Source: Pseudorhizobium endolithicum (GTDB lineage Bacteria > Pseudomonadota > Alphaproteobacteria > Rhizobiales > Rhizobiaceae). Taken from it: 64,000 nucleotides of DNA. Under the pieces are notes generated by a model. The model was given only the letters and a program-made list of their open reading frames with translations, had not been told where the DNA came from and made no database searches. Positions 56,715 to 64,000 of the stretch are shown here, piece by piece; positions within the stretch are counted from its first letter, which is position 1; each line of letters opens with the position of its first letter. The DNA is taken from the NCBI RefSeq assembly GCF_902153245.2, contig NZ_CABFWF030000012.1, forward strand, positions 436,501 through 500,500, written 5' to 3'. Both the position numbers and the translations under genes were made by a program.

Positions 56715-57602
56715 ATGACGGCATACCTCGGAATGTTGAGGACGGGTTTCGTCGCGGCCGCCGCCGCGCTGGTCATTTCGGCCTCGCCGGCACCGGCGGC
56801 GGGCGAGGGCAACCCTTCGGCGCAGCGGATCGTTTCCATCGGCGGGACCGTTACCGAGATCCTCTACGCGCTCGGCGCACAGGACCGGATCGTTGCCGTC
56901 GACTCCACCAGCACCTACCCTTCCGATGCCATGTCCAAGCCGGATATCGGTTACATGCGCGCCCTGTCGGCAGAGGGCATCCTGGCGCAGGAGCCGGATC
57001 TCATCCTGGCGGAAGAAGGATCCGGACCGCCGCCGGTCATCGAGATCCTGAAGGCCAGCCGGATTGCGATGGCGACGGTGCCCACGCCGCCGGACGGCGC
57101 GGCGATCGGCAGGAAGATCCGCGATGTCGGCGCAGCCGTCGGGCGGGCCGCCGAAGCCGATGCCCTGGCCGTGAAGACCGAGGCCGACCTGAAGGCGCTT
57201 GCGGAGGATGTCGCGACGATCCCCGAGCCCCGCAAGCGAGTCCTTTTCGTCCTCTCTCTGGCCAACGGACGTGTCATGGCCGGCGGGGCGGATACGGAGG
57301 CCGCCGCGATCATAGAGATGGCCGGCGGCATCAACGCCGCCTCCGGCATCTCCGGCTACAAGCCGCTTTCCGACGAGGCGGTGATTGCGGCCAAGCCGGA
57401 CGTCATCCTGGCCATGAGGCGCGGGAATCACGAACTGAAGCCGGAGGATGTCTTCGTGCTTCCGTCCCTCCAGACCAGCCCGGCAGCCCAGAACAAGGCG
57501 CTGGTCTCGCTGGACGGGTTGCTGCTGCTCGGCTTCGGCCCCCGCACGCCGGAGGCCGCACGCGAACTCTCCAGGCGGCTCTACCCGGATGGAGACAACT
57601 GA
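56715..57602 (+). CDS. hmuT: Haem ABC transporter substrate-binding protein HmuT
   Basis: A 295-residue periplasmic binding protein. The signal peptide (about residues 1-29, ending SPAPAAGEG) is followed by RIVSIGGTVTEILYALGAQDRIVAVDSTSTYP, the start of a cobalamin/Fe3+-siderophore/haem-type class III binding protein; the HmuT-typical RALSAEGILAQEPDLIL follows. It hands haem from the outer-membrane receptor to HmuUV. Its stop overlaps hmuU (TGATG). Confidence 0.92.
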   Translation: MTAYLGMLRTGFVAAAAALVISASPAPAAGEGNPSAQRIVSIGGTVTEILYALGAQDRIVAVDSTSTYPSDAMSKPDIGYMRALSAEGILAQEPDLILAEEGSGPPPVIEILKASRIAMATVPTPPDGAAIGRKIRDVGAAVGRAAEADALAVKTEADLKALAEDVATIPEPRKRVLFVLSLANGRVMAGGADTEAAAIIEMAGGINAASGISGYKPLSDEAVIAAKPDVILAMRRGNHELKPEDVFVLPSLQTSPAAQNKALVSLDGLLLLGFGPRTPEAARELSRRLYPDGDN

Positions 57603-58687
57603 TGAAGGCGCTGGCTCCGCCGATGCGCAAGGCATATGTCGAGGGTGACAGGACGCTGCATGGCTATCTCACCCTGGGCATGCTCGTTCTTCTGGTCGTG
57701 GCGGCGTCGCTGATTTCCCTGTCCAGCGGACCCACCGGGGTCGGTCTCGGCGATCTGCTGGCCTATCTCCGCGGTGAGGAAAGCCTGTCTGCCCAGGACA
57801 TCGTCGTTCTGGAGGCGGTCCGCCTCCCGCGGACGGCTCTCGGTCTCCTAATCGGGGCGGGGCTCGCCGTCTCCGGCGCCATGATGCAGGGGCTGTTCCG
57901 CAATCCGCTGGCCGATCCGGGAATCGTCGGCGTCACATCCGGTGCAGCACTTGCCGCCGTCGTTTCCATCGTGCTCGGTCCAACGCTCCTTGCGCCGGTC
58001 GCCCTTCTGCTCGGCAACCAGTTCCTGCCGCTGATGGCCTTCTTCGGCGGACTTGTGAACACATGGGTGCTCTACGTCATCGCAACCCGGGACGGACGAA
58101 CGTCCACCACCGCGCTCATCCTCTCCGGCATCGCCATTGGTGCGCTGGCGGCGGCGGTGATGGGACTGCTGATCTTTCTCGCCGACGACCGGCAACTACG
58201 CGACATCACCTTCTGGAGCCTGGGGTCCCTCGGGGGAGCCACATTCGGACGGGTGCTGTCCATCCTGCCCTTCATCCTCTTCGTGATGGCGACGATACCG
58301 TTCGTTTCGCGCGGCCTCGATGCCCTCGTCCTCGGTGATGCTGCGGCGTTCCACATGGGCGTGCCGGTCCAGCGGCTGAAGCGGATCGTCATCGTCGCAG
58401 TGGCAGCAGCCTGCGGCTCGACCGTCGCCGTGGCTGGCTCCATCGGCTTCGTGGGCATCGTCGTGCCGCATCTCCTGCGCCTCGTGACGGGTCCCTCGCA
58501 TCGCTTCCTGCTGCCGGCGTCGGCCTTGGGGGGCGGCGCCCTGCTGCTGATCGCCGACAGCGTGGCGCGGACCGTGGCCGCCCCGGCGGAACTGCCGATC
58601 GGCGTCATCACGGCACTCTTCGGTGCGCCGGTCTTCCTGTTCCTCCTGCTCGGCAAGGGCGGCATCCGGATGGGGGAGATGCCATGA
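57602..58687 (+). CDS. hmuU: Haem ABC transporter permease HmuU
   Basis: A 361-residue FecCD-family permease with about 9-10 membrane helices. RLPRTALGLLIGAGLAVSGAMMQGLFRNPLADPGIVGVTSGAAL near 95-135 is the family signature, and GSIGFVGIVVPHLLRLVTGPSHRFLLP near 280 the ATPase-contact region. The start at 57602 overlaps the hmuT stop by one base; the hmuV start overlaps its stop by 4 bp. It imports haem across the inner membrane. Confidence 0.94.
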   Translation: MKALAPPMRKAYVEGDRTLHGYLTLGMLVLLVVAASLISLSSGPTGVGLGDLLAYLRGEESLSAQDIVVLEAVRLPRTALGLLIGAGLAVSGAMMQGLFRNPLADPGIVGVTSGAALAAVVSIVLGPTLLAPVALLLGNQFLPLMAFFGGLVNTWVLYVIATRDGRTSTTALILSGIAIGALAAAVMGLLIFLADDRQLRDITFWSLGSLGGATFGRVLSILPFILFVMATIPFVSRGLDALVLGDAAAFHMGVPVQRLKRIVIVAVAAACGSTVAVAGSIGFVGIVVPHLLRLVTGPSHRFLLPASALGGGALLLIADSVARTVAAPAELPIGVITALFGAPVFLFLLLGKGGIRMGEMP

Positions 58688-59478
58688 TCTCCGGAGAACG
58701 CATCACCGTCTCCCGCGGCGGCCGCAGGCTTCTGGACGATGTCAGCGTCGAGCTTCGCGCCGGCGGGTTCACGGTGGTCATCGGGCCGAACGGTGCGGGA
58801 AAATCGACCCTGATGAAGGTTCTCTCCGGCGAGACGCAACCGGATGCCGGACAGGTCTCCTACCACTCCTGCGCGATCGGCGGTTACCAGCCGGTCCAGC
58901 TGGCGCGGTTCCGGGCCGTGCTGCCGCAGTCCGTCCAGCTTTCCTTCCCCTTCACGGCGCTGGAGATCGTCCGCATGGGGGCGGTGGCCCAAGGCGCGCG
59001 CAATCCGACGGAACAGGCGAGGCAGGCTTTGTCACGCGTCGGCCTGCGGGGCTTCGAGGCGCGTCCCTATCCGTCGCTCTCGGGCGGCGAGCAGCAGCGC
59101 GTGCAGTTCGCGCGGGCGCTCGCGCAGGTTCCCGAGCCGGTGGTGGAGGGTGTTCCGCGGGCACTGTTTCTCGACGAGCCGACGGCGAGCCTCGACCTCG
59201 GCCACCAGATAGCCGTGCTGGAGGTAGCCCGCGACTTCGCCGCCGCCGGCGGTATCGTGCTGGCGATCCTTCATGACCTTAACCTCGCCGCCGAATTTGC
59301 CGACCACCTGATTGTCCTCGACAAGGGGAGAGTCGTTTCTCGAGGTCCCTGTACCACGACGGTCAGCGACGAGACGATCGGTCAGGTCTACGGGATCGCG
59401 GGGGCCGTCGGGCGGCTCCCGGCGGAGCACATTCCGTTCGTCCTGCCGCAGGCGCGGTACCGGCCGGAAGCAGGCTGA
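58684..59478 (+). CDS. hmuV: Haem ABC transporter ATP-binding protein HmuV
   Basis: A 264-residue ATPase. Walker A GPNGAGKSTLMKVL near residue 36, Q-loop in LPQSVQLSFP, the ABC signature LSGGEQQRVQFARALAQ near 138, Walker B ALFLDEPTASLD near 160, and the H-loop HDLNLAAEFADHLIVL. The insertion VPEPVVEGVPR before Walker B is typical of HmuV. It powers the HmuTUV importer. Confidence 0.94.
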   Translation: MISGERITVSRGGRRLLDDVSVELRAGGFTVVIGPNGAGKSTLMKVLSGETQPDAGQVSYHSCAIGGYQPVQLARFRAVLPQSVQLSFPFTALEIVRMGAVAQGARNPTEQARQALSRVGLRGFEARPYPSLSGGEQQRVQFARALAQVPEPVVEGVPRALFLDEPTASLDLGHQIAVLEVARDFAAAGGIVLAILHDLNLAAEFADHLIVLDKGRVVSRGPCTTTVSDETIGQVYGIAGAVGRLPAEHIPFVLPQARYRPEAG

Positions 59479-59492
59479 CGGCTCGGGCTCGG

Positions 59493-59855
59493 TCAGGCGC
59501 CCGGTTCCGGTCGCGTGACCACGTAGATCGCCGGCACGATCATGATGGCTGCGACGATTGCCGCACGCAGGGCTGGCGGCGAAGTCGCGACCCAGAAGAT
59601 TCCGTAGCTAATCGTCATCATCGCGACGGCTGCGATCTTCGCCTTGCGCGGTACCGCGCCCTTTTCCCGCCAGTCGCGCAGCGGCCCCCCGAACCTCGGG
59701 TGGTTCAGCAGCCATGCCTCCAGGCGCGGCGAGGAGCGGGCGAAGCAGGCGACGGCCATGATCAGGAAAGGTGTCGTCGGCAGCACCGGCATGAACGCCC
59801 CGACAAGGCCGATCGTGACCAGAAGCCAGCCGAGGCTTAGATAAACGATGCGCAT
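59493..59855 (-). CDS. DUF454 (YbaN) family inner-membrane protein
   Basis: A 120-residue protein with the DUF454 hallmarks: LSLGWLLVTIGLVGAFMPVLPTTPFLIMAVACFARSSPR and HPRFGGPLRDWREKGAVPRKAK. Three or four hydrophobic segments suggest an inner-membrane protein. The function is unknown. ATG 59855 is preferred; upstream frame content is not family-like. It is convergent with hmuV (15 bp between stops). Confidence 0.87.
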   Translation of the reverse strand: MRIVYLSLGWLLVTIGLVGAFMPVLPTTPFLIMAVACFARSSPRLEAWLLNHPRFGGPLRDWREKGAVPRKAKIAAVAMMTISYGIFWVATSPPALRAAIVAAIMIVPAIYVVTRPEPGA

Positions 59856-60058
59856 GAGGACCCTTTCGAAGCGGGGGCTCCAGATTTGTCGGCGGCGCGA
59901 TGTCCGGTCGGCGCTTCCGGCGCCATATGAGCATTTCACGCAGGTATTTCAATCGGTCGGGAAGACGCAGCTTGGTGTGAATTGCCGTCCGCGCGCGATT
60001 GGCAAGCGGGGCCGGATTGCGGATAACTGGCGCGGCAACGCATGCGGGGAGCAAGAAC

Positions 60059-60454
60059 GTGGCGAAGATGATCCATTCGATGATCCGGGTGCTCGACGAG
60101 GAGCGGTCGGTCGAGTTCTATCGGAAGGCCTTCGGCCTTTCGGTCGCGGAACGCATTCCCTTCGAGGGTTTCACCCTGATCTATCTTTCCAATCCCGAAA
60201 CGGGGTTCGAATTGGAGCTCACCGTCAATGCCGGCCGGGACCGGCCCTATGACCTCGGGGACGGGTACGGCCATCTCGCCGTGTGCGTCGATGACGTGGC
60301 CGCGGAACATCGACGGTTCTCCGATCTGGGGCTGACCGTCGGCAAGCTGGTCGACATGGCCCGCGACGGCGAGCCCTTCGCCCGCTTCTTCTTCGCGACC
60401 GATCCGGACGGCTACAGGATCGAGGTGCTGCAGCGCGGCGGCCGGTTCGGGTAG
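60059..60454 (+). CDS. Glyoxalase I-type VOC family protein
   Basis: A 131-residue VOC-fold protein of the lactoylglutathione lyase type: [26 protein letters not shown] at the start, [20 protein letters not shown] in the middle, and [10 protein letters not shown] with [15 protein letters not shown] at the end, giving the His, Glu, His, Glu metal ligands. It probably removes methylglyoxal as the glutathione adduct. GTG 60059 (GGGGAG upstream) is preferred over the internal ATG at 60068. Confidence 0.87.
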   Translation: MAKMIHSMIRVLDEERSVEFYRKAFGLSVAERIPFEGFTLIYLSNPETGFELELTVNAGRDRPYDLGDGYGHLAVCVDDVAAEHRRFSDLGLTVGKLVDMARDGEPFARFFFATDPDGYRIEVLQRGGRFG

Positions 60455-60462
60455 AGGTCGCC

Positions 60463-61152
60463 ATGGTCGAGGGGGTGAAGCTGGAGGAAAGCTGGAAGCG
60501 GGCGCTCGCGCCCGAGTTCGACAATCCGTACATGAGCGAGCTGCGCCGCTTCCTGATCAGCGAAAAGGAGGCGGGCAAGCGGGTCTTTCCCAAGGGCGGG
60601 GAGTATTTCCGGGCACTCGACCTCACGCCGCTCGATCAGGTCAAGGTCGTGATCCTCGGACAGGATCCGTATCACGGCTATGGCCAGGCGCACGGTCTCT
60701 GCTTCTCCGTCCAGCCCGGTGTGCGCATCCCCCCGTCGCTGGTGAACATCTACAAGGAACTGCAGAGCGACCTCGGCATTCCCCCGGCCCGCCACGGGTT
60801 CCTTGAGCATTGGGCAAGGCAGGGGGTGCTGCTGCTGAACAGCGTGTTGACGGTGGAGGAGGCGCGCGCCGCCTCCCATCAGGGGAAGGGATGGGAACGG
60901 TTTACGGATGCCGTCATCCGTGCGGTCAACGAACAATGCAACGGTGTCGTCTTCATGCTCTGGGGCTCCTACGCGCAGAAGAAGGCGGCCTTCGTGGATC
61001 GCGCGCGGCATCTCGTCCTGCGGGCGCCGCATCCGTCGCCGCTGTCCGCCCACAACGGCTTCTTCGGCTGCCGGCATTTCTCCCGGGCCAACGAGTTTCT
61101 GGTTTCACACGGGAAGGAACCGGTCGACTGGCAGTTGCCGGAGCGGGTTTGA
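60463..61152 (+). CDS. ung: Uracil-DNA glycosylase Ung (family 1)
   Basis: A 229-residue repair enzyme that removes uracil from DNA. The water-activating loop [22 protein letters not shown] near 61-82, [22 protein letters not shown] near 122 and the Leu/His loop [20 protein letters not shown] near 184 are all intact. Spacing to the glyoxalase gene is 8 bp, so they may be cotranscribed. Confidence 0.96.
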   Translation: MVEGVKLEESWKRALAPEFDNPYMSELRRFLISEKEAGKRVFPKGGEYFRALDLTPLDQVKVVILGQDPYHGYGQAHGLCFSVQPGVRIPPSLVNIYKELQSDLGIPPARHGFLEHWARQGVLLLNSVLTVEEARAASHQGKGWERFTDAVIRAVNEQCNGVVFMLWGSYAQKKAAFVDRARHLVLRAPHPSPLSAHNGFFGCRHFSRANEFLVSHGKEPVDWQLPERV

Positions 61153-61287
61153 TTTCGTGAACGGCCGGCCTCGTGCCATCATCCGGAAAGTGAACAATGC
61201 GTTCGTTTCGCCTCCCCTATGCGGGGGTGGCCGCAATGGCCAGATATAAGCCCAGACAAGGCTCTCGGAGCCAGAAAGGGGTTTGAC

Positions 61288-62220
61288 ATGCTCGACCAGA
61301 TCAAGGGGCTGCACCACGTCACGTCGATGGCGGCGAGCGCACGTACCAACAACAGGTTCTTCACCGATACGCTCGGGCTGCGCCGGGTCAAGAAGACCGT
61401 CAACTTCGACGCACCCGACGTCTACCACCTCTATTACGGAGATGAGGTTGGCACGCCCGGTTCGGTGATGACATACTTCCCGTTCCCGCATATCGCCCGC
61501 GGCCGTCCCGGCACAGGCGAAGTGGGGACCACCCTGTTCTCCGTTCCGCAGGGCTCCTTCGGCTATTGGACAGAGCGGCTGACAAAGGCGGGTGTTGAAG
61601 GGCTGAAGACGGACAGCGCCTTTGGCGAAAACCAGCTTCACTTCGCAGGGCCCGACGGCGACGGCTTCGCGCTCGTCGAGGTCCGGGATGATCCGCGTGG
61701 ACCCTGGACCGGCAGCGGTGTCGGCGAGGATCACGCGATCCGCGGTTTCCACTCCGCCTCGCTCCGGCTGCGGGACGAGGGGGCGACGGCCGAACTCCTG
61801 AAGTTCATGGGCTATCAGCAGGTCGATGCGAAGGATGGTGTCATGCGCCTCGGGATACCCGGCGGCAACGGTGCCGATGTCATCGACATCGAGACGATAC
61901 CGAACGTCAATGGCGCCAGGCTCGGCGCAGGCTCGGTCCACCACATCGCCTTTGCCGTCGAAAACCGCGAGAAGCAACTCGAGGTGCGCAAGGCTCTGAT
62001 GGACACCGGCTACAACGTCACGCCCGTGATCGACCGGGACTACTTCTGGGCAATCTACTTCCGCACGCCCGGCGGCGTGCTGTTCGAGATCGCCACGAAC
62101 GAGCCGGGGTTCGACCGCGACGAAGACACGGCGCATCTGGGCGAGGCATTGAAACTGCCGGCACAGCACGCGCATCTGCGGCCCATGCTCGAAGAACATC
62201 TCGAACCGCTGGAGGATTGA
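61288..62220 (+). CDS. Ring-cleaving dioxygenase, MhqO-like VOC protein
   Basis: A 310-residue two-domain VOC protein. LKGLHHVTSMAASARTNNRFFTDTLGLRRVKKTVNFDAP at the start and GAGSVHHIAFAVENREKQ with FEIATNEPGFDRDED near the end carry the metal ligands of the extradiol-type fold. MhqO-type proteins of Bacillus act in resistance to quinones and phenols. ATG 61288 gives the family-typical N-terminus. It is followed 27 bp later by an MhqD-like hydrolase, which repeats the mhqO-mhqD pairing. Confidence 0.88.
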   Translation: MLDQIKGLHHVTSMAASARTNNRFFTDTLGLRRVKKTVNFDAPDVYHLYYGDEVGTPGSVMTYFPFPHIARGRPGTGEVGTTLFSVPQGSFGYWTERLTKAGVEGLKTDSAFGENQLHFAGPDGDGFALVEVRDDPRGPWTGSGVGEDHAIRGFHSASLRLRDEGATAELLKFMGYQQVDAKDGVMRLGIPGGNGADVIDIETIPNVNGARLGAGSVHHIAFAVENREKQLEVRKALMDTGYNVTPVIDRDYFWAIYFRTPGGVLFEIATNEPGFDRDEDTAHLGEALKLPAQHAHLRPMLEEHLEPLED

Positions 62221-62247
62221 CATGTTATGCCTCCAAAGGAGTTTGCA

Positions 62248-62862
62248 ATGAGTCACGACAGCTACATTCATCACGCCAAGCGGGGCGAACCCGGTGCACC
62301 GATCCTGTTCGTGTTCCATGGTACCGGCGGCGACGAGAACCAGTTCTTCGACTTCGGCGGCTGTCTGCTGCCGAACGCGACCGTGATCTCGCCGCGCGGG
62401 GACATATCGGAGCACGGGGCGGCGCGCTTCTTCCGCCGCAAGGCCGAAGGGGTGTACGACTGCGAGGATCTCGCGCGGGCGACGAACCGGATGAGCGAAT
62501 TCGTGACCGCCAACCGCGAGTATTACAAGGCAGGCCCCGTGCTTGGTCTTGGCTTCTCCAATGGAGCCAACATCCTGGCCAGCATGCTGATCCACAGGCC
62601 GGGGCTGTTCGAGGCGGCGGTGCTGATGCATCCGCTGATGCCGTCGGAGCCGAAAGAAAGGACCGCGAAGGCCGGCGGCCGGATCCTGATCACGGCCGGA
62701 GAACGCGATCCGATCGCTTCGGTGGAACTGACGCAATCGCTGGCGGACTACTTCCAGCGTTCAGGAGACGAGGTCGACCTCGAGTGGCATCCGGGGGGAC
62801 ACGAAATACGGTCCAGCGAGATCGAGGCCGCCAAGCGGTTCCTGGCTCCCTACCGGACCTGA
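62248..62862 (+). CDS. Alpha/beta hydrolase, MhqD-like carboxylesterase
   Basis: A 204-residue carboxylesterase/phospholipase-type hydrolase. The oxyanion segment VFHGTGGDENQFFDFGGCLLP, the nucleophile Ser in LGFSNGANIL near 106, the Asp in ERDPI near 156 and the His in PGGHE near 186 form a complete catalytic triad. ATG 62248 (AAAGGAG upstream) is preferred to the ATG seven codons earlier. It is paired with the MhqO-like gene. Confidence 0.88.
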   Translation: MSHDSYIHHAKRGEPGAPILFVFHGTGGDENQFFDFGGCLLPNATVISPRGDISEHGAARFFRRKAEGVYDCEDLARATNRMSEFVTANREYYKAGPVLGLGFSNGANILASMLIHRPGLFEAAVLMHPLMPSEPKERTAKAGGRILITAGERDPIASVELTQSLADYFQRSGDEVDLEWHPGGHEIRSSEIEAAKRFLAPYRT

Positions 62863-62941
62863 GCGGCGGCCAGTTCCGGCTTGCGAGCGAGACGGGCTTG
62901 CACGATAGTGAAAGCCCGTCCTCCGCAGCCGGAGCCCTCCC

Positions 62942-64000
62942 ATGGACCATCACCTGCAATTCTTCATCGACGGCCGCTGGGTAGAGCCTGCCATCCCGGT
63001 CGCCGTCGACGTCATCGATCCGTCCACGGAAGAGGCTTTCACCCGGATCGCGCTCGGTTCCGCCGAAGATGTGGAGCGGGCGGTAGCCGCGGCGAAGGCA
63101 GCGTTTCCCGCCTTCTCCGTCTGGCCGAAGCAGGATCGGCTGGCGCTGCTCCGCCGTATCCTTTCCGAATACGAGAGACGTTACGAGGAGATTGCCGAGG
63201 CCGTAAGCCGGGAAATGGGTGCGCCGATCACGTTCGCCCGCGACAGCCAGGCGGCGGCGGGCAAGGCGCATCTGGTCGCGACGATCGAGGCGCTGGAGGA
63301 TTTCGTCTTCACCGAACGTCGCGGCACGACCATGGTGGTGCGCGAGCCGATCGGCGTCTGTGCGCTCATCACGCCGTGGAACTGGCCGCTCAACCAGATC
63401 GTCTGCAAGGTGGCCCCGGCGATCGCCGCCGGCTGCACCATGGTCCTGAAACCGTCCGAGATCGCGCCGGTCAGCGGCATCATCTTCGCCGAAATCATGG
63501 AAGCTGCCGGCACGCCGGCCGGCGTCTTCAACCTCGTGAACGGGACCGGGCCGGACGTGGGGCAGGTGATGGCAGGCCATCCCGACGTGGACATGGTGTC
63601 GTTCACAGGCTCCACCCGCGCGGGGATCATCGTGGCGAAGACGGCTGCCGATACGGTCAAGCGCGTGGCCCAGGAACTCGGCGGCAAGTCTGCCAACATC
63701 ATCCTGCCGGATGCCGATTTCGAGCATGCCGTGTCTGAAGGCGTCCTCTCGTGCTTCGGCAATTCCGGCCAGTCCTGCGATGCGCCAACGCGCATGCTGG
63801 TGCCGGGCGATCGCCATGAAGAGGCGCTGAGGATCGCCAAGGCGGCGGCAGAGAACCTGAAGGTCGGCGATCCGCAGGCGCCCGGTACAGATCTCGGTCC
63901 CGTCGTCAGCGGGCAGCAGTTCGACAAGATCCAGCGGCTGATCGAAACGGGTATCGAAGAGGGTGCGACGCTGGTGACCGGCGGGCCCGGACGTCCGGAG
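62942..64000 (+). CDS. NAD(P)-dependent aldehyde dehydrogenase family protein (partial, 3' cut)
   Basis: The first 353 codons, running to the end of the window. FIDGRWVEPAIPVAVDVIDPSTEEAF starts a classic ALDH fold; PWNWPLNQIVCKVAPAIAAGCTMVLKPSE is the cofactor region; FTGSTRAG, the catalytic Glu in AQELGGKSANIIL and the catalytic Cys in GNSGQSCDAPTRML follow. The substrate cannot be read; the sequence resembles the betaine-aldehyde/aldehyde subgroup annotated as 'aldehyde dehydrogenase family'. It lies 79 bp after the MhqD-like gene. Confidence 0.9.
   Translation, partial: MDHHLQFFIDGRWVEPAIPVAVDVIDPSTEEAFTRIALGSAEDVERAVAAAKAAFPAFSVWPKQDRLALLRRILSEYERRYEEIAEAVSREMGAPITFARDSQAAAGKAHLVATIEALEDFVFTERRGTTMVVREPIGVCALITPWNWPLNQIVCKVAPAIAAGCTMVLKPSEIAPVSGIIFAEIMEAAGTPAGVFNLVNGTGPDVGQVMAGHPDVDMVSFTGSTRAGIIVAKTAADTVKRVAQELGGKSANIILPDADFEHAVSEGVLSCFGNSGQSCDAPTRMLVPGDRHEEALRIAKAAAENLKVGDPQAPGTDLGPVVSGQQFDKIQRLIETGIEEGATLVTGGPGRPE

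Overview
The window is a 64 kb piece of a GC-rich chromosome from an alphaproteobacterium of the Rhizobiales, most likely family Rhizobiaceae (Rhizobium, Agrobacterium, Shinella or Ensifer type). Evidence: the gene order ruvB / ybgC-tolQRAB-pal-cpoB-tilS-ftsH-glmM, a sqdBDC sulfolipid operon, an Omp25/31-like porin, a serC leader RNA upstream of serC-serA, and EcfG-type (general stress response) promoters. The assignment rests on gene content and order, not on a database search.

Layout. 1-0.8 kb: end of ruvB and a Nudix gene. 0.9-2.1 kb: an orphan gene whose protein may join a pore-forming-toxin-like stem to a fasciclin-like tail. 2.2-5.2 kb: sqdC, sqdD and sqdB on the minus strand. 5.3-16.4 kb: the envelope and housekeeping block ybgC-tolQRAB-pal-cpoB-tilS-ftsH-glmM. 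16.6-24.7 kb: porin, serC-serA, a Tim44-like protein, a DUF1810 protein, an MscS-type channel and mnmA. 24.9-26.2 kb: tRNA-Met and a small AT-richer insertion bounded by a 13-bp direct repeat of the tRNA 3' end, carrying one membrane-protein gene.

26.3-55.2 kb is largely accessory and stress-related: an HPP/CBS protein, a P-type cation ATPase and a universal stress protein that share a FixK/FNR-type box, a thioredoxin-reductase-like flavoprotein, SDRs, a zinc alcohol dehydrogenase, UDP-glucose dehydrogenase, an NDH-2 / CYP152 P450 operon, two tandem 24-residue membrane microproteins, treZ-treY, the branched-chain 2-oxoacid dehydrogenase operon, a nucleotidyltransferase/phosphoesterase pair and several tiny hydrophilic proteins. 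Twelve transcription units here carry a match to the EcfG promoter (GGAAC, 16-17 nt, nGTT) 27-47 nt upstream of the start codon and in the right orientation. This makes the region a dense general-stress-response neighbourhood and is the main result of the reading.

55.2-64 kb: a GFA-family protein, the haem uptake and breakdown locus (hutX-hmuQ divergent from hmuTUV), a DUF454 protein, a glyoxalase-fold protein, ung, an mhqO/mhqD-like pair and the start of an aldehyde dehydrogenase. There is no gene-free gap above 300 bases, no CRISPR array, no rRNA and no recognisable insertion sequence.
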